The notes: generated by a model from the sequence alone, not told the origin. A stretch of DNA of 64,000 nucleotides from Paracoccaceae bacterium (GCA_020832445.1 JAFIEO010000041.1:1-64000); one strand, 5' to 3'; shown: positions 1 through 9,152, counted from the stretch's first letter. Numbers and translations are program-made.

Positions 1-20
1 GGCCATATGGCCCAATTCAC

Positions 21-50
21 CCCCCGAGGATATTTTTGCCAGATTGAAAG
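21..50 (+). repeat. Short intergenic element, copy 1 (CCCCCGAGGATATTT type)
   Basis: The core CCCCCGAGGATATTT is followed by TTGCCAGATTGAAAG. It matches 4563-4592 at about 25 of 30 positions. Here it lies just beyond the cobK stop codon. Similar elements are, from memory, frequent between genes in Rhodobacteraceae, but I cannot confirm that here. The function is unknown. Confidence 0.5.
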
Positions 51-69
51 CGTATTTGGGGCCGTGTGG

Positions 70-801
70 TCAGCTGCGCACCCAGTCAAGGACCGATGCG
101 ATGTCATGGGTCTGCGCGCGGTCGGGCAGGGCGGGGCGGTCGATCATCAGGACCGGAATCTGCAACTGGCGCGCGGCGATCAGTTTTGCCTGCGCGCCGG
201 TGCCGCCCGCATTCTTGGACACAACCAGATCGATGCCATGCGCCTGCATCAGCCCCTTGTCAGAGGTCACATCAAACGGACCACGGTCGATGATGATATG
301 GTGGTCGGGCAATGGCGGCGGGGTTTGCGGCGGATCGACCAGACGCAGAAGGTAGCGATGCGCAGGCCGGGCCGCGAAAGCATGCAGATGCATCCGCCCG
401 AGGGCCAGCATGATGGTGCGCCGTGGCACGTTGAGGGCGGCCACGGCAGCAGGGATGTCCGCAACATGCGTCCACAGATCGCCATCGCCTGCGATCCATG
501 CAGGGCGGGTCAGCGCCAGCAGCGGCGTGCCCGCAAGCCGGGCTGCGCGCACTGCATTGGTGCTGATCGTGGCAGCGAACGGATGGGTTGCATCGACCAG
601 GTGGGTGATATGATGTGTGCGCAGATATTGCGCCAACCCGTCCGCGCCGCCAAACCCGCCCACGCGCACCGGCACCGGCTGGGGTTTCGGGCGATCAACA
701 CGGCCTGCATAGCTGAGGGTCGCGGGCAGGCCTGCGCGGGCCAGTTCGGCGACAAGGCGTGTGGCCTCTATTGTGCCGCCGAGGACAAGGATATTTTGCA
801 T
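70..801 (-). CDS. cobK: Precorrin-6A reductase CobK
   Basis: This 243-residue protein belongs to the CobK/CbiJ family, which reduces precorrin-6A to dihydro-precorrin-6A with NADPH in aerobic cobalamin synthesis. The N-terminus MQNILVLGGTIEATRL carries the family's glycine-rich nucleotide-binding start. Further family blocks are VDATHPFAATIS near residue 70 and SKNAGGTGAQAK near residue 195. An upstream in-frame ATG at 906 would add 35 residues of unrelated composition, so I chose the start at 801. That start codon overlaps the cobL start codon on the other strand. The surrounding cob genes support the assignment. Confidence 0.93.
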   Translation of the reverse strand: MQNILVLGGTIEATRLVAELARAGLPATLSYAGRVDRPKPQPVPVRVGGFGGADGLAQYLRTHHITHLVDATHPFAATISTNAVRAARLAGTPLLALTRPAWIAGDGDLWTHVADIPAAVAALNVPRRTIMLALGRMHLHAFAARPAHRYLLRLVDPPQTPPPLPDHHIIIDRGPFDVTSDKGLMQAHGIDLVVSKNAGGTGAQAKLIAARQLQIPVLMIDRPALPDRAQTHDIASVLDWVRS

Positions 802-2002
802 GGCTGAGCGTGCCCCGTGGTTGACGATTGTCGGACTTGGTGAAGATGGCCTGAACGGGCTGTCAGATGCAAGCCGTGACGCGCTGTCGCGTGCCGAGAT
901 CGTCATGGGGGCAGCGCGTCATCTGGCGTTACTGCCGGAGCTGGACTGCGAGGTGCTGGAATGGCCGGTGCCGTTTGGCGACGGTATCGAGTTGTTGCTG
1001 GCGCAGCGGGGGCGGCGTGTGGTGATGCTGGCCTCGGGCGACCCGTTCTGGTTTGGCGCGGGCACAAGCGTGACGCGGCACCTGCCGCGCGAAGACTGGG
1101 TGGCGCTGCCTGCGCCATCGGCGTTTTCGCTGGCCGCTGCGCAGTTGGGCTGGCCGTTGGAGAGTGTCGCCTGTCTGGGGCTGCATGCAGCGCCCCTGAC
1201 ACGTCTGCGCCCGTATCTGGCGCGGGGGGTGCGTGTGCTGGTTCTGCTGCGCGATGGCGCGGCGGTGGGTGGCCTTGCGGGATATCTGGCGGGGCTTGGG
1301 TTTGGCGACAGCCGCTTGCATGTCATGGAAGCGCTTGGCGGCGGGCGTGCGCGTGTGCGTCTGGCCGTGGCCGGGGACTATGCGTTGCACGATGTGGCGC
1401 ATCCGGTTCTTGTGGGGCTGGAGGTTGCAGGCGCGGGCGCGGCGATGCCGGTTGTGGCGGGCCTGCCTGATGACATGTTTGCCCATGACGGACAGATCAC
1501 TAAAAAAGCGGTGCGCGCGCTGAGTTTGTCTGCATTGGCCCCGCGTGCGGGCGAGATGTTGTGGGATATCGGCGCGGGGTCCGGTTCGGTCGGGATAGAA
1601 TGGGTGCTGGCCCACCCGTCCATGCGCGCGATAGGCTTCGAGATGAATGCTGTGCGTGCCGCACGGGCGCGTGAGAATGCGCATAATCTGGGCGCTGACC
1701 GCCTGCATGTGATAGAGGGGCGCGCGCCACAGGTGCTGTTGGACCAGCCCTTGCCCGATGCGGTGTTTATCGGGGGGGGCATGTCGGAGCGGATGCTGGA
1801 GCAGTTATGGGATATGCTGCCCCAAGGTGTGCGGGTGGTGGCCAATGCCGTGACACTGGAAAGCGAGGCGTTGCTGGCGCAGTGGCACGCGCGTGCAGGT
1901 GGTAATCTGATGCGGCTGGAGATGGCCGAGGCAGCGCCGCTGGGCGGCAGGCGCGGCTGGCGCGCCGCTTATCCGATTGTGCAATGGAGTGTGGCGCGAT
2001 GA
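800..2002 (+). CDS. cobL: Precorrin-6Y C5,15-methyltransferase (decarboxylating) CobL
   Basis: This 400-residue two-domain enzyme methylates C5 and C15 of precorrin-6Y and decarboxylates the acetate side chain, giving precorrin-8. The N-terminal half (MAERAPWLTIVGLGEDG, then MLASGDPFWFGAG) is a CbiE-type tetrapyrrole methyltransferase. The C-terminal half, from about residue 215, is a CbiT-type SAM methyltransferase with the motif WDIGAGSGSVGIEW. The start at 800 aligns with the family N-terminus; a longer start at 761 would run into cobK. The gene ends in an ATGA overlap with cobE, so translation is probably coupled. Confidence 0.95.
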   Translation: MAERAPWLTIVGLGEDGLNGLSDASRDALSRAEIVMGAARHLALLPELDCEVLEWPVPFGDGIELLLAQRGRRVVMLASGDPFWFGAGTSVTRHLPREDWVALPAPSAFSLAAAQLGWPLESVACLGLHAAPLTRLRPYLARGVRVLVLLRDGAAVGGLAGYLAGLGFGDSRLHVMEALGGGRARVRLAVAGDYALHDVAHPVLVGLEVAGAGAAMPVVAGLPDDMFAHDGQITKKAVRALSLSALAPRAGEMLWDIGAGSGSVGIEWVLAHPSMRAIGFEMNAVRAARARENAHNLGADRLHVIEGRAPQVLLDQPLPDAVFIGGGMSERMLEQLWDMLPQGVRVVANAVTLESEALLAQWHARAGGNLMRLEMAEAAPLGGRRGWRAAYPIVQWSVAR

Positions 2003-2388
2003 TTGTTGCAGGGTTTGGGTGCACGTCGCGGGCGGGGCCTGCCAGTTTGCGCGCGCTGATTGCGCGCATGGCGCAGCATGCCGGTGTGGACGCGCTTGCC
2101 TGTCTGGAAGGGCGCGCGGACATGCTTGGGCCGCTGGCGCGGATCGCGGGCCTGCCGATGATCGCCATTCCGGTGCAGGCGATTGACGGGATTGCCACGC
2201 CGACGCAATCTGCCCGCGTGCTGGCGGCATTTGGCACAGGCAGCGTGGCCGAAGCCTGCGCGCTGGTTGCGGCCGCGTCTGGCGTTGATGGTAATGGCAC
2301 AAGGGCAGGGGCGCAGATCATGGTTGCGCGCATTGTGTCGCAAGACAGGCAGGCGACCTGCGCGCTGGCAAGAAGGGTGTTGCAATGA
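1999..2388 (+). CDS. cobE: Cobalamin biosynthesis protein CobE (CbiG C-terminal domain family)
   Basis: This 129-residue protein opens with [17 protein letters not shown], typical of the CobE/CbiG C-terminal family. In the anaerobic route that domain is part of CbiG, which opens the delta-lactone ring. The exact role of stand-alone CobE in the aerobic route is not settled. Later blocks such as [19 protein letters not shown] also fit the family. It overlaps both neighbours by ATGA (1999-2002 and 2385-2388), so it belongs to the cobLEMB translationally coupled series. Confidence 0.85.
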   Translation: MIVAGFGCTSRAGPASLRALIARMAQHAGVDALACLEGRADMLGPLARIAGLPMIAIPVQAIDGIATPTQSARVLAAFGTGSVAEACALVAAASGVDGNGTRAGAQIMVARIVSQDRQATCALARRVLQ

Positions 2389-3170
2389 GTGTTCATTTCA
2401 TCGGGGCAGGGCCGGGGGCTGCGGATTTGCTGACCTTGCGCGGGCGCGATTTGATCGCGCAATGCCCTGTGTGCCTGTATGCGGGATCGCTGGTGCCGCA
2501 GGCTGTGCTGTCGCATTGCCCTGTGGGGGCGCGCATTGTGAACACCGCGCCCTTGTCGCTGGACCAGATTATGGAGGAGATCACCGCCGCCCATGCACAA
2601 GGCCATGATGTGGCGCGGCTGCATTCGGGGGATCTGTCGGTATGGTCCGCCATGGCCGAGCAGTTGCGCCGTTTGCGCAGTCTTGGCATTGACTATACCG
2701 TCACGCCGGGCGTGCCCGCGTTCGCGGCGGCGGCGGCGGCGCTGGGGGTCGAGTTGACGCTGCCGGAAGTGGCGCAATCGCTGGTTCTGACCCGCACGCC
2801 GGGGCGTGCCAGCACCATGCCCCCGCGCGAGACATTGGCGAATTTCGCCCAAACCGGCGCGACACTGGCCATTCACCTGTCGATCCAGAACCTGACGCAG
2901 GTGGTGGCTGATCTGACGCCGTTTTACGGCGAGGATTGCGCGGTTGCGGTCGTGTGGCGGGCAAGCTGGCCCGACCAGCGGATTATTCGCGCGACACTGG
3001 GCCGTATTGAAGCTGAAATCGACGGCAGCATGGAACGCACAGCGCTTATTCTGGTGGGGCCTGCGCTGGCGGCCGAGGGGTTTTCCGAAAGTGCGCTTTA
3101 TGCGCCCGACTATGACCGCAGGTTCCGCCCCCAGACGGCAGACTCGGTCTATAAGGACAGTATCGAATGA
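2385..3170 (+). CDS. cobM: Precorrin-4 C11-methyltransferase CobM
   Basis: This 261-residue SAM-dependent tetrapyrrole methyltransferase converts precorrin-4 to precorrin-5. It starts with [20 protein letters not shown], the first SAM/tetrapyrrole motif. It continues with [15 protein letters not shown] and [16 protein letters not shown], the second and third motifs. The block [14 protein letters not shown] is characteristic of CobM/CbiF. It is joined to cobE and cobB by 4-bp ATGA overlaps. Length and motif order match full-length family members. Confidence 0.95.
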   Translation: MSVHFIGAGPGAADLLTLRGRDLIAQCPVCLYAGSLVPQAVLSHCPVGARIVNTAPLSLDQIMEEITAAHAQGHDVARLHSGDLSVWSAMAEQLRRLRSLGIDYTVTPGVPAFAAAAAALGVELTLPEVAQSLVLTRTPGRASTMPPRETLANFAQTGATLAIHLSIQNLTQVVADLTPFYGEDCAVAVVWRASWPDQRIIRATLGRIEAEIDGSMERTALILVGPALAAEGFSESALYAPDYDRRFRPQTADSVYKDSIE

Positions 3171-4483
3171 TTCCGGGATTGATGATTTCCGCCCCCGCAT
3201 CAGGCACGGGCAAGACGACTGTGATGTTGGGGGTCTTGCGCGCCTTGCGGGATGCAGGTCTGGCTGTTCAACCGTTCAAAAGCGGGCCGGATTATATTGA
3301 TCCCGCCTTTCACCGCGCAGCCAGCGGGCGCGAGGCGTATAATCTGGACAGCTGGGCCATGGGCGGTGATCTGATGGATGCCATCGCCGGACAGGCCGCG
3401 CAGGCCGACATTGTGCTGGCCGAAGGGTCGATGGGGCTGTTTGACGGCGTCGCGAAGCCGGGCGCGTCCGGGCATGGGGCCAGCGCCGAGCTGGCGCAGC
3501 GGATGGGCTGGCCGGTGGTGCTGGTCGTCGATGTGTCGGGGCAGGCGCAATCGGCGGCAGCGGTGGCGCTGGGTTTTGCGCGATATTGGCCCGATCTGCC
3601 CTTTGCGGGGGTGATCCTGAACCGTGTGGCCAGCCCGCGCCATGAACGGCTGGTGCGCCTGGGTATGGAGGCGGCGGGCCTGCCTGTGCTGGGGGCCTTG
3701 CCACGGCGGGGGGATCTGGTGTTGCCGGAGCGTCATCTGGGGCTGGTGCAGGCTGTGGAGCACCCGGACCTTGAGCGCGCGATATCCGGCTATGCGACAT
3801 TTCTGCGCGATCATGTCGATCTGGACGCGCTGGTGCAATGCGCGCGCGCCGGTCGGAACTATGGTACGGCCCCGCTGCCCAAGCCGCCCGCACAGCGCAT
3901 AGCGCTTGCGCGCGATGCCGCGTTTTCATTTACGTATCCGCATTTGCTGGAAGGATGGCGGCGCGCGGGGGCCGAGGTGATACCGTTTTCGCCGCTTGCT
4001 GATGAAGCGCCTGACCGCGACGCCGATCTGGTCTGGTTGCCGGGGGGATACCCTGAATTGCATGCAGGCCGTCTGGCGGCCGCAACGCGGTTTCGCGAGG
4101 GCTTGGGTGCGCATGCGCGCACCCGCCCCGTGCATGGGGAATGCGGCGGCTACATGGCGTTGGGAGAGGCGTTGATCGACAAGGAGGGCGTGCGCCACCA
4201 GATGGCGGGGCTGTTGGGATTGGTGACATCATATGCGCAACGCAAGATGCATCTTGGATACCGGCGGGCCGAGTTGCGCCTGCCAATGCCGGGGTTCGCG
4301 CCCGGTGCGGGCCTGCGCGGGCATGAATTCCATTACTCGACAATCCTTGCGCAGCCCGATGCGCCACTGGCAAAGGTGCGCGATGCCCAAGGCGATATTG
4401 TGCCGGAAACCGGATCATGCAAGGGCCATGTCAGCGGGACATTCTTTCACCTGATTGCCGACGATCAGGTAAAAGAGTCATGA
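3167..4483 (+). CDS. cobB: Cobyrinate / hydrogenobyrinate a,c-diamide synthase CobB
   Basis: This 438-residue enzyme amidates the a and c side chains of (hydrogeno)byrinate using ATP and glutamine. The N-terminal dethiobiotin-synthetase-like domain has the P-loop [12 protein letters not shown] at residues 6-17. The C-terminal glutamine amidotransferase domain has [10 protein letters not shown] around residue 325, with the likely catalytic Cys. The start overlaps cobM by ATGA. A paired hairpin and a short repeat lie downstream, before cobA. Confidence 0.95.
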   Translation: MIPGLMISAPASGTGKTTVMLGVLRALRDAGLAVQPFKSGPDYIDPAFHRAASGREAYNLDSWAMGGDLMDAIAGQAAQADIVLAEGSMGLFDGVAKPGASGHGASAELAQRMGWPVVLVVDVSGQAQSAAAVALGFARYWPDLPFAGVILNRVASPRHERLVRLGMEAAGLPVLGALPRRGDLVLPERHLGLVQAVEHPDLERAISGYATFLRDHVDLDALVQCARAGRNYGTAPLPKPPAQRIALARDAAFSFTYPHLLEGWRRAGAEVIPFSPLADEAPDRDADLVWLPGGYPELHAGRLAAATRFREGLGAHARTRPVHGECGGYMALGEALIDKEGVRHQMAGLLGLVTSYAQRKMHLGYRRAELRLPMPGFAPGAGLRGHEFHYSTILAQPDAPLAKVRDAQGDIVPETGSCKGHVSGTFFHLIADDQVKES

Positions 4484-4526
4484 TGCGCGCTGCGATATGC
4501 GGATTTTTGTGACATGAAGAAGGGGA

Positions 4527-4571
4527 AGGGGGCTGTCTGCCCCCTCGGGCCTGCGGCCCTTACCCCCGAGG
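4527..4571 (+). terminator. Paired hairpins between cobB and cobA
   Basis: AGGGGGC-TGTCT-GCCCCCT (4527-4545) is followed by GGGCC-TGC-GGCCC (4547-4559). An alternative stem pairs CCTCGGG (4543-4549) with CCCGAGG (4565-4571) and excludes the second hairpin. There is no clear T-run, so this may be a factor-dependent terminator or an attenuator rather than a simple intrinsic terminator. Confidence 0.5.
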
Positions 4572-4592
4572 ATATTTAGACCAGAATGAAGG
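4563..4592 (+). repeat. Short intergenic element, copy 2 (CCCCCGAGGATATTT type)
   Basis: CCCCCGAGGATATTT is followed by AGACCAGAATGAAGG, matching the copy at 21-50. It ends 7 bp before the cobA start codon, so it covers the cobA ribosome-binding region (AAGGGGCAG). Part of it can pair with the upstream hairpin sequence. Confidence 0.5.
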
Positions 4593-4599
4593 GGCAGAG

Positions 4600-5331
4600 A
4601 TGCGCGGGTTTGTGTCATTTGTGGGGTCCGGGCCGGGTGATCCGGAACTGTTGACGCTGAAGGCCGTGGCGCGGTTGAAGCAGGCGGATGCGGTTTTGTT
4701 TGACGATCTGTCGTCGGGGCCGGTTCTGGGGCATGCGCGGCAGGGGGCGGAACTGGTGGCTGTGGGCAAACGCGCAGGCCGCCCGTCGCCCAAGCAGGAC
4801 CATGTCAGCCGGTTGCTGGTGGAGTATGCCTTGGGGGGGGCGCGGGTGGTGCGGTTGAAATCCGGCGATCCGGGTGTATTCGGCCGGCTGGAGGAGGAGA
4901 TCACGGCATGCCGTGCTGCGGGCATCGGATTTGAGGTGATCCCCGGTGTCACATCGGCCAGTGCGGCGGCTGCGGCGGCCGGTATACCGCTGACGCGGCG
5001 CCTGAATGCACGGCGGGTCCAGTTTGTCACCGGCCATGATGTGCACGGTTCCTTGCCTGAAGGGTTGCATATGGCGGCATTGGCAGACGCGCAGGCGATG
5101 ACAGTTGTGTTCATGCCCAAGCGTACGTTTCCCGAACTTGCGCAATCGTTGATGGCGGCGGGCCTGCCTGCCGACACGCCCGCGCTTCTGGCCGAGAATG
5201 TAAGCCACCCTGACCAGAGCCTGACACGGTCCACAGTCGGGCAGCTTGCGGTCGCGTTGATGGATGCGCCGGGGCAGGGCGGGCCTGCGTTGATACTTTA
5301 CGGGCCTTTGTCGGACGGGGACGGGGCATGA
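4600..5331 (+). CDS. cobA: Uroporphyrinogen-III C-methyltransferase (SUMT) CobA
   Basis: This 243-residue enzyme methylates uroporphyrinogen III at C2 and C7 to give precorrin-2, the entry step to corrinoids. Motifs are FVGSGPGDPELLTLKA at the N-terminus, VVRLKSGDPGVFGRLEEE near residue 90, and VIPGVTSASAAAAAAGIPLT near residue 115. It is a single-domain SUMT without the oxidase/chelatase part of CysG. An AAGGGG ribosome-binding site precedes the start. It overlaps cobF by ATGA. Confidence 0.94.
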   Translation: MRGFVSFVGSGPGDPELLTLKAVARLKQADAVLFDDLSSGPVLGHARQGAELVAVGKRAGRPSPKQDHVSRLLVEYALGGARVVRLKSGDPGVFGRLEEEITACRAAGIGFEVIPGVTSASAAAAAAGIPLTRRLNARRVQFVTGHDVHGSLPEGLHMAALADAQAMTVVFMPKRTFPELAQSLMAAGLPADTPALLAENVSHPDQSLTRSTVGQLAVALMDAPGQGGPALILYGPLSDGDGA

Positions 5332-6077
5332 TCGAGCTGAGCCTTGTGGGGATCGGAACCGGCAATCCCGAGCACCTGACGCGCGCCGCGATCCGGGCCT
5401 TGAACGAGGCGGATCTTATTTTGCTGCCGCGCAAGGGGGCGGAGAAGGCGGAGTTGCTGGATTTGCGCCGCATGGTCTGTGCCGATGTTTTGAGCGCCGA
5501 TGTCAAACTGGCCGAGTTCGACCTGCCTGTGCGCGACAGCCGCGGGGAATATCTGGGGGGGGTGCAGGATTGGCACGAGGCCATTGCACAGGCTTGGGCG
5601 GGCCAGATTGCAGCGCATCTGCCGGACGGCGGGCGGGTGGCGCTGATGGTCTGGGGCGATCCGTCGCTATATGACAGCAGCCTGCGCATTGCCGCGCGGC
5701 TGGGTGCGGACGGAATGGCGCTGCGGGTGTCTGTGGTGCCCGGAATCACCAGCCTGTCGGCCCTGACTGCGGCACATGCGATTGCGCTGAACACGATTGG
5801 CGCCCCGGTGATTATTACAACCGGCCGGCAGTTGCGCGAGGGCGGCTGGCCTGACGGTGCGGATAGTGTGGCGGTGATGCTGGATGCGGGCAGTGCATTT
5901 GATGTGCTGCACCCCGAGGGGGTGTATATCTGGTGGGGGGCCTATCTGGGCATGCCGCAACAGGCACTGGTGGCGGGGCCTTTGGCTGATGTCGGGGCGC
6001 GGATCACGCGGATGCGTGCCGAGTTGCGGGCCGCGCATGGATGGATCATGGATATCTACCTGTTGCGCCGTGGCTGA
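5328..6077 (+). CDS. cobF: Precorrin-6A synthase (deacetylating) CobF
   Basis: This 249-residue SAM-dependent methyltransferase adds the C1 methyl group and removes the acetyl group, giving precorrin-6A. The N-terminus IELSLVGIGTGNPEHLT and the blocks MVWGDPSLYDSSLRIA and VVPGITSLSALTAAHAIALN are distinctive for CobF. CobF is specific to the aerobic (oxygen-dependent) pathway, which fits the other genes here. It is the last recognisable gene of this cob series; the sox cluster follows. Confidence 0.94.
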   Translation: MIELSLVGIGTGNPEHLTRAAIRALNEADLILLPRKGAEKAELLDLRRMVCADVLSADVKLAEFDLPVRDSRGEYLGGVQDWHEAIAQAWAGQIAAHLPDGGRVALMVWGDPSLYDSSLRIAARLGADGMALRVSVVPGITSLSALTAAHAIALNTIGAPVIITTGRQLREGGWPDGADSVAVMLDAGSAFDVLHPEGVYIWWGAYLGMPQQALVAGPLADVGARITRMRAELRAAHGWIMDIYLLRRG

Positions 6078-6500
6078 GTGACCTGTGCCGCGGTATGGCC
6101 ACACGCCATGCGTGCAAAGGCTGTATTCCGGCGCGGGATTTGCAGGGATGCGCGGTTCCCTGAATCGGTGACACCCCGGGCACGCGACGGGCTGATTTTC
6201 AGGTCGGTGTTGTGTTTGGACAGAAGCGACGCATACTTATCCCGTATCGCGCCAAGACAGAAACTACCGCATAATTTAATAAAAACAATTTGTTAAGCAG
6301 GTCATAAAAAATACATTCAGAAAATCTGATTTTATGTTGCGACAATATGTCCTATCGGGTTATCCTGCATCAGGAGGAGTAGACCAGACCACACAAGCGC
6401 GCCTTGCATGGACAGCTACGCAGCGGTTGAAGGGCAAACCCTTACGTTGCACGCACCGTGCGCCGAATGGTCCGGGACACAGTTAACGGGAGTGAGGTTT
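6078..6500. other. Intergenic region between cobF and soxY
   Basis: The 423-bp gap changes from GC-rich (6078-6240) to strongly AT-rich (6245-6345). No convincing gene is seen; a 72-codon reading frame that starts as cobF ends has no recognisable family. The AT-rich part holds the candidate sox promoter and a small inverted repeat. CAGGAGGAG at 6371-6379 resembles a ribosome-binding site but has no suitably spaced start codon. Confidence 0.6.
6290..6329 (+). promoter_or_regulatory. Candidate sox promoter with inverted repeat
   Basis: TTGTTA (6290-6295), a 16-bp spacer and TACATT (6312-6317) give a plausible -35/-10 pair. The inverted repeat TCAGA-AAA-TCTGA (6317-6329) sits directly on its downstream edge, where an ArsR-type repressor such as SoxR could block transcription. 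No regulator gene is in the window, so this is inference from position and symmetry. Confidence 0.35.
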
Positions 6501-6917
6501 ATGGGATATTCACGGCGGCATACCCTTGCAATGGGCCTTGGCGGGCTTTTTGTGACGGTGGTTCCAATCCGCGTGTCGGCAGATGCGGAAGGGCTTATAG
6601 AAGCCTTTACCGGCGGGGCAGAAATTGTAGAGGGGCCGCTGGATATCTCGGCGCCCGAGATTGCAGAAAACGGCAATGCCGTTCCGGTTACCGTGACATG
6701 CCCGGATGCAAAATCCATTCGTATTCTGGCCCCTGCCAACCCCAATCCGGAAGTGTGCACAGTGCATTTCGGCCCGCTTGCAGGACGCCATTCTCTCACA
6801 ACGCGTATTCGCATGGCAGAAACGATGGATGTGATTGCCCTTGCCGAAATGGCGGATGGCACGTTTGTGCAGGCGGCTGCGAATGTGCGCGTCACCATCG
6901 GCGGGTGTGGCGGCTAG
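6501..6917 (+). CDS. soxY: Thiosulfate-oxidation carrier protein SoxY
   Basis: This 138-residue periplasmic protein carries sulfur intermediates on its C-terminal cysteine as part of the SoxYZ complex. It ends with the swinging-arm motif VTIGGCGG, whose Cys is the attachment site. The N-terminus SRRHTLAMGLGG is a Tat signal. I chose the ATG at 6501 because it places the Tat motif at residues 4-5 and follows GGGAGTGAGG; an upstream ATG at 6408 adds 31 unrelated residues. soxZ follows 95 bp later. Confidence 0.94.
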   Translation: MGYSRRHTLAMGLGGLFVTVVPIRVSADAEGLIEAFTGGAEIVEGPLDISAPEIAENGNAVPVTVTCPDAKSIRILAPANPNPEVCTVHFGPLAGRHSLTTRIRMAETMDVIALAEMADGTFVQAAANVRVTIGGCGG

Positions 6918-7012
6918 GGCAGATGCCCCCCGTTTCACATGTCCCGCGCGGTTATCGTTGGCGTGGCCAGATGCAACGCGGCCCCAACGCCAGAGTATAA
7001 GGAGTTTAGTCT

Positions 7013-7345
7013 ATGTCCGGTTTTGATGCCCGTCCTCGCGTCCGTGTCCCGCGAACTGCCTCTGTCGATGAGGTGGTTCTGGTGCGCACGTTGATCAACC
7101 ATCCCATGGAAAACGGCCACCGTATCGATACGGACGGCAATACTGTTCCGCGCCATATCATCAACCGCTTCACCTGCACATTCAACGGCGAGACGGTTAT
7201 CGACATGGAAATTGAACCCAGCCTGTCGGCAAACCCCTTCATCGAATTTGAAGCGCGTGTGCCGGAGTCGGGTGAATTTGCGTTCACCTGGCTGGATGAT
7301 GACGGCTCTGTCTATGAAGACAGTGCCAGCATTACCGTAGGATAG
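7013..7345 (+). CDS. soxZ: Thiosulfate-oxidation protein SoxZ
   Basis: This 110-residue immunoglobulin-like protein pairs with SoxY to form the sulfur carrier complex. The blocks RVRVPRTASVDEVVLVRTLINHPME and FTCTFNGETV, and the C-terminal VYEDSASITV, are typical of SoxZ. It has no signal peptide, as expected for a protein exported with SoxY. It has a strong ribosome-binding site, AAGGAG. In the classical order soxA would come next, but here 104 bp lead directly to soxB. Confidence 0.95.
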   Translation: MSGFDARPRVRVPRTASVDEVVLVRTLINHPMENGHRIDTDGNTVPRHIINRFTCTFNGETVIDMEIEPSLSANPFIEFEARVPESGEFAFTWLDDDGSVYEDSASITVG

Positions 7346-7449
7346 GCTTGGCCAGGCGTTAGGCGTTTTATTCAGACAACCGATACCACGGCTGGACGCG
7401 GGAGAAAATTTCCGCGCCCCGTAGGGCTATGTCAAAAAGGGAATATGCC

Positions 7450-9135
7450 ATGATTTCGCGGCGAGAGTTTTTGCAGGCGTCCCTTGCTGCCTCGGCATTG
7501 CTGGGGGTGCAGGGCGGTTGGTCGCGGGTCGCGGCGCAGCAAAGCCTGCATCAGGACGACTTGTTGCAGTTTGACACGTTCGGGAATGTCTCGTTAATCC
7601 ATATCACCGACATCCATGCGCAACTGAAACCGGTCTGGTTTCGCGAAGCGTCTGTCAAGCTGGGTGCGGCGCCGGTGCGGGGCCAGCCGCCGCATCTGGT
7701 CGGGCAGGATTTTCTGGCGCATTACGGGCTGGATGCCACATCTGCCATGGCGCATGCACTGACGCATGATGATTTTGTAGCGCTGGGTCAGGCATATGGG
7801 CGCATGGGGGGCATGGACCGGGTGGCCACTGTCGTCAATGCCATCCGCGCCGACCGCCCGGATGCGCTGTTGTTGGACGGGGGCGACACATGGCACGGGT
7901 CCATGACCGCGCTGCGCAGCAATGGGCAGGATATGGTCAATGTGATGAACGCGCTGGGCGTGGATGCGATGACATCGCATTGGGAATTTACGCTTGGCGC
8001 GGACCGTGTGGATGAAATTGTGTCGGACCTGCCGTTTGCGTTTCTGGGGCAGAATATTTTTGACACCGACTGGAATGAACCGGTTTATGACCCCTACCGC
8101 CTGTTTGAACGCGGGGGCGTGCGGGTTGCCGTTATCGGGCAGGCCTTTCCCTATACGCCGATTGCAAACCCGTCCTGGATGTTTCCGGGGCTGAGTTTCG
8201 GCATACGCGAGCAGCGCATGCAAGACATGGTCAACGAGGTGCGCGGGCAGGGCGCCGATCTTGTGGTGGTTCTGTCGCATAACGGGTTTGATGTGGACCG
8301 CCAGATGGCCGCGCGGGTGCAGGGCATTGATGTTGTGCTGACGGGTCACACGCATGACGCCTTGCCCGAACCACTGCTGGTGGGCGAGACATTGTTGATT
8401 GCATCAGGATCAAACGGCAAGTTTGTCACGCGGCTTGATCTGGATGTGCGCGACGGGCGCATGATGGGCTTCCGCCACAAGCTGATTCCGGTATTTGCGG
8501 ATGTGATTGAACCCGACGCCGATATGGCCGCCCTGATAGACGCCGAACGCGCCCCCTATCTGAATGAGCTGACCGAAGTCGTGGGCCATACCGACAGCCT
8601 GTTATACCGGCGCGGTAATTTCAACGGCACATGGGATGATCTGATCTGCAATGCCTTGATGGTTGAGCGTGACGCGGAAATCGCGCTGTCGCCCGGTGTG
8701 CGCTGGGGGCCAAGCCTGATGCCCGGGGATGCGATCACCCGCGAAGATATCTATAGCATGACCGCCATGAGCTATGGGCAGGTGTATCGCCGCGAAATGA
8801 CAGGCGCGGAATTGCACGGCGCGCTGGAAGATATTGCCGAAAATCTGTTCCACCCCGACCCCTATTTCCAGCAGGGCGGCGATATGGTGCGCGTGGGCGG
8901 GCTGGGCTACCGGATTGCTGTTGATGCGCCCATGGGCGAACGGATTTCAGACATGGTGCATCTGGCCAGCGGCGAGGCTGTCGATATGGACCGCGCCTAT
9001 ATGGTTGCGGGCTGGGCCAGCGTGAATGAAGGCACGCAAGGGCCGCAAATCTGGGATGTGGTGGAAAGCTATATTCGCCAGCAGGGCCGTGTCAGCGTGC
9101 CCGAAAGCACAAACATTGAGGTGGTGACGGGCTAA
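7450..9135 (+). CDS. soxB: Thiosulfohydrolase SoxB
   Basis: This 561-residue periplasmic binuclear-metal hydrolase releases sulfate from SoxY-bound thiosulfonate. A Tat signal (ISRREFLQASLAASALLG) begins at residue 2. 5'-nucleotidase-like metal motifs follow: HITDIHAQL near residue 49, LLLDGGDTWHGS near 139, SHWEFTLG near 175, VLSHNGFD near 275 and LTGHTHDALP near 298. I chose the ATG at 7450, preceded by AAAAAGGGA, over 7429 because it puts the Tat motif at the usual position. Confidence 0.95.
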   Translation: MISRREFLQASLAASALLGVQGGWSRVAAQQSLHQDDLLQFDTFGNVSLIHITDIHAQLKPVWFREASVKLGAAPVRGQPPHLVGQDFLAHYGLDATSAMAHALTHDDFVALGQAYGRMGGMDRVATVVNAIRADRPDALLLDGGDTWHGSMTALRSNGQDMVNVMNALGVDAMTSHWEFTLGADRVDEIVSDLPFAFLGQNIFDTDWNEPVYDPYRLFERGGVRVAVIGQAFPYTPIANPSWMFPGLSFGIREQRMQDMVNEVRGQGADLVVVLSHNGFDVDRQMAARVQGIDVVLTGHTHDALPEPLLVGETLLIASGSNGKFVTRLDLDVRDGRMMGFRHKLIPVFADVIEPDADMAALIDAERAPYLNELTEVVGHTDSLLYRRGNFNGTWDDLICNALMVERDAEIALSPGVRWGPSLMPGDAITREDIYSMTAMSYGQVYRREMTGAELHGALEDIAENLFHPDPYFQQGGDMVRVGGLGYRIAVDAPMGERISDMVHLASGEAVDMDRAYMVAGWASVNEGTQGPQIWDVVESYIRQQGRVSVPESTNIEVVTG

Positions 9136-9152
9136 CGCCCGGATGTATTTGC

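Noticed and set aside
1767-3200. Long open frame on the minus strand opposite cobL-cobE-cobM
   Set aside because: It is antisense to well-supported cob genes, has no family features, and is expected by chance at this GC content.
6078-6296. Possible 72-residue protein after cobF
   Set aside because: No ribosome-binding site, no family, and it runs into the AT-rich promoter region.
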